From Balneola sp. (GTDB taxonomy: Bacteria; Bacteroidota; Rhodothermia; Balneolales; Balneolaceae), in the NCBI GenBank assembly GCA_017640785.1, contig JAEPPZ010000001.1:1-64000 (forward strand): a DNA stretch of 64,000 bases, read 5' to 3'. Positions 63,858 to 64,000 of this stretch are shown piece by piece; position 1 is the stretch's first letter, and each line of letters begins with the position of its first letter. The notes under the pieces are model-generated. The model saw only the letters and a program-made list of their open reading frames with translations, did no database searches and was not told the DNA's origin. Made by a program: the position numbers and the translations under genes.

Positions 63858-63869
63858 ATTGTCGGCGGT
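63825..63869. terminator. Possible bidirectional hairpin between convergent genes
   Basis: ACCGCCAACAA and TTGTCGGCGGT pair over 11 bases with one mismatch, around a 23-base loop. The structure spans the end of the gene at 63096 and lies just before the stop of a minus-strand frame. The loop is long and the T-run weak. Confidence 0.35.
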
Positions 63870-63877
63870 TTAAAACT

Positions 63878-64000
63878 TCATGCAAGAGATTTCACTTTCA
63901 ACGCTTTAATGGCGGCTTCCAGAGAGCAAATTCCATCCTGAAAGCTACTTACCCAAAAGTGAACTGTGTTTCTTCTTTGCTGAACAAACTGGTCACAGCT
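63878..64000 (-). CDS. C-terminus of an unidentified gene, cut by the window edge
   Basis: A 40-codon frame open to the window end and stopping at 63878. The visible residues include CDQFVQQRRNTVHFWVSSF and SLEAAIKALKVKS. No family is recognisable from so little. It could also be a chance frame. Confidence 0.4.
   Translation of the reverse strand, partial: SCDQFVQQRRNTVHFWVSSFQDGICSLEAAIKALKVKSLA

Overview
The window is about 64 kb of a chromosome from a Gram-negative member of the Bacteroidota/FCB group. The gene set resembles Balneolales or Rhodothermia-like bacteria. That placement is inferred from gene content: a TonB-dependent receptor with an N-terminal CarboxypepD_reg-like domain, an ATP synthase cluster lacking beta and epsilon genes, an AtpB with an N-terminal leader-like extension, a bactofilin/M23 pair, a short prokaryotic inositol-phosphate synthase, a TTTG-N20-TAnnTTTG promoter and few clear Shine-Dalgarno sites. 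No rRNA gene is present to settle it. One tRNA gene, tRNA-Ser(UGA), was found. No insertion-sequence transposase, integrase, prophage or CRISPR array was seen.

Layout. 0-0.4 kb: a GIY-YIG nuclease remnant inside nested inverted repeats. 0.4-18.2 kb: housekeeping and accessory genes, namely DoxX, a YCII protein, xseA with a D-amino-acid oxidase and an acetyltransferase, an outer-membrane barrel, pheA, TspO, a seven-gene TetR-TolC-HlyD-ABC export operon, DUF2024, a GH125 mannosidase, a histidine kinase with an ethylene-receptor-like sensor, and a blue-copper protein. 18.2-24.4 kb: three blocks of mosaic non-coding repeats around a TonB receptor and a frameshifted AraC-type regulator. 24.4-26.2 kb: an ArsR-AHSA1-DoxX-YdeI operon with a palindromic operator. 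26.2-31.1 kb: an AT-rich accessory island with a PfkB-kinase/membrane fusion of unknown role, bracketed by about 135-bp direct repeats, followed by a SIR2-HerA anti-phage pair. 31.2-33.4 kb: a dienoyl-CoA isomerase-like gene and an SDR gene facing each other, with a parDE-type toxin-antitoxin unit inserted between them and flanked by perfect 51-bp direct repeats. 33.3-35.9 kb: queE and queD, separated by a fourth repeat block. 35.9-40.2 kb: a thioredoxin-like protein, an alkyltransferase-like protein, TatD and an RND/MMPL transporter. 40.3-51.1 kb: an envelope region with a Wzi-like barrel, inositol-phosphate synthase plus a CTP:inositol-phosphate cytidylyltransferase-like enzyme, an asparagine-synthase-like protein, a flippase, a CDP-glycerol-transferase-like protein and a GT4. 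51.2-63.0 kb, all on the minus strand: guaB, a glycosyltransferase, an M23 peptidase, bactofilin, atpZ-I-B-E-F-H-A-G, tRNA-Ser, a TolC protein and an MlaC-like protein. 63.1-64 kb: a two-helix membrane protein and the C-terminus of an unidentified gene.

How the genes work together. The TetR-to-permease genes overlap end to end and should form one regulated envelope exporter. The atp cluster supplies the F0 sector and half of F1; beta and epsilon must lie elsewhere. Bactofilin and the M23 peptidase form a cell-shape pair. The two inositol enzymes together could make CDP-inositol for an inositol lipid or solute. SIR2-HerA is a known NAD-depleting defence pair. The kinase-membrane fusion beside it is the best candidate in this window for an undescribed defence component, but its role is inferred only from position and architecture.
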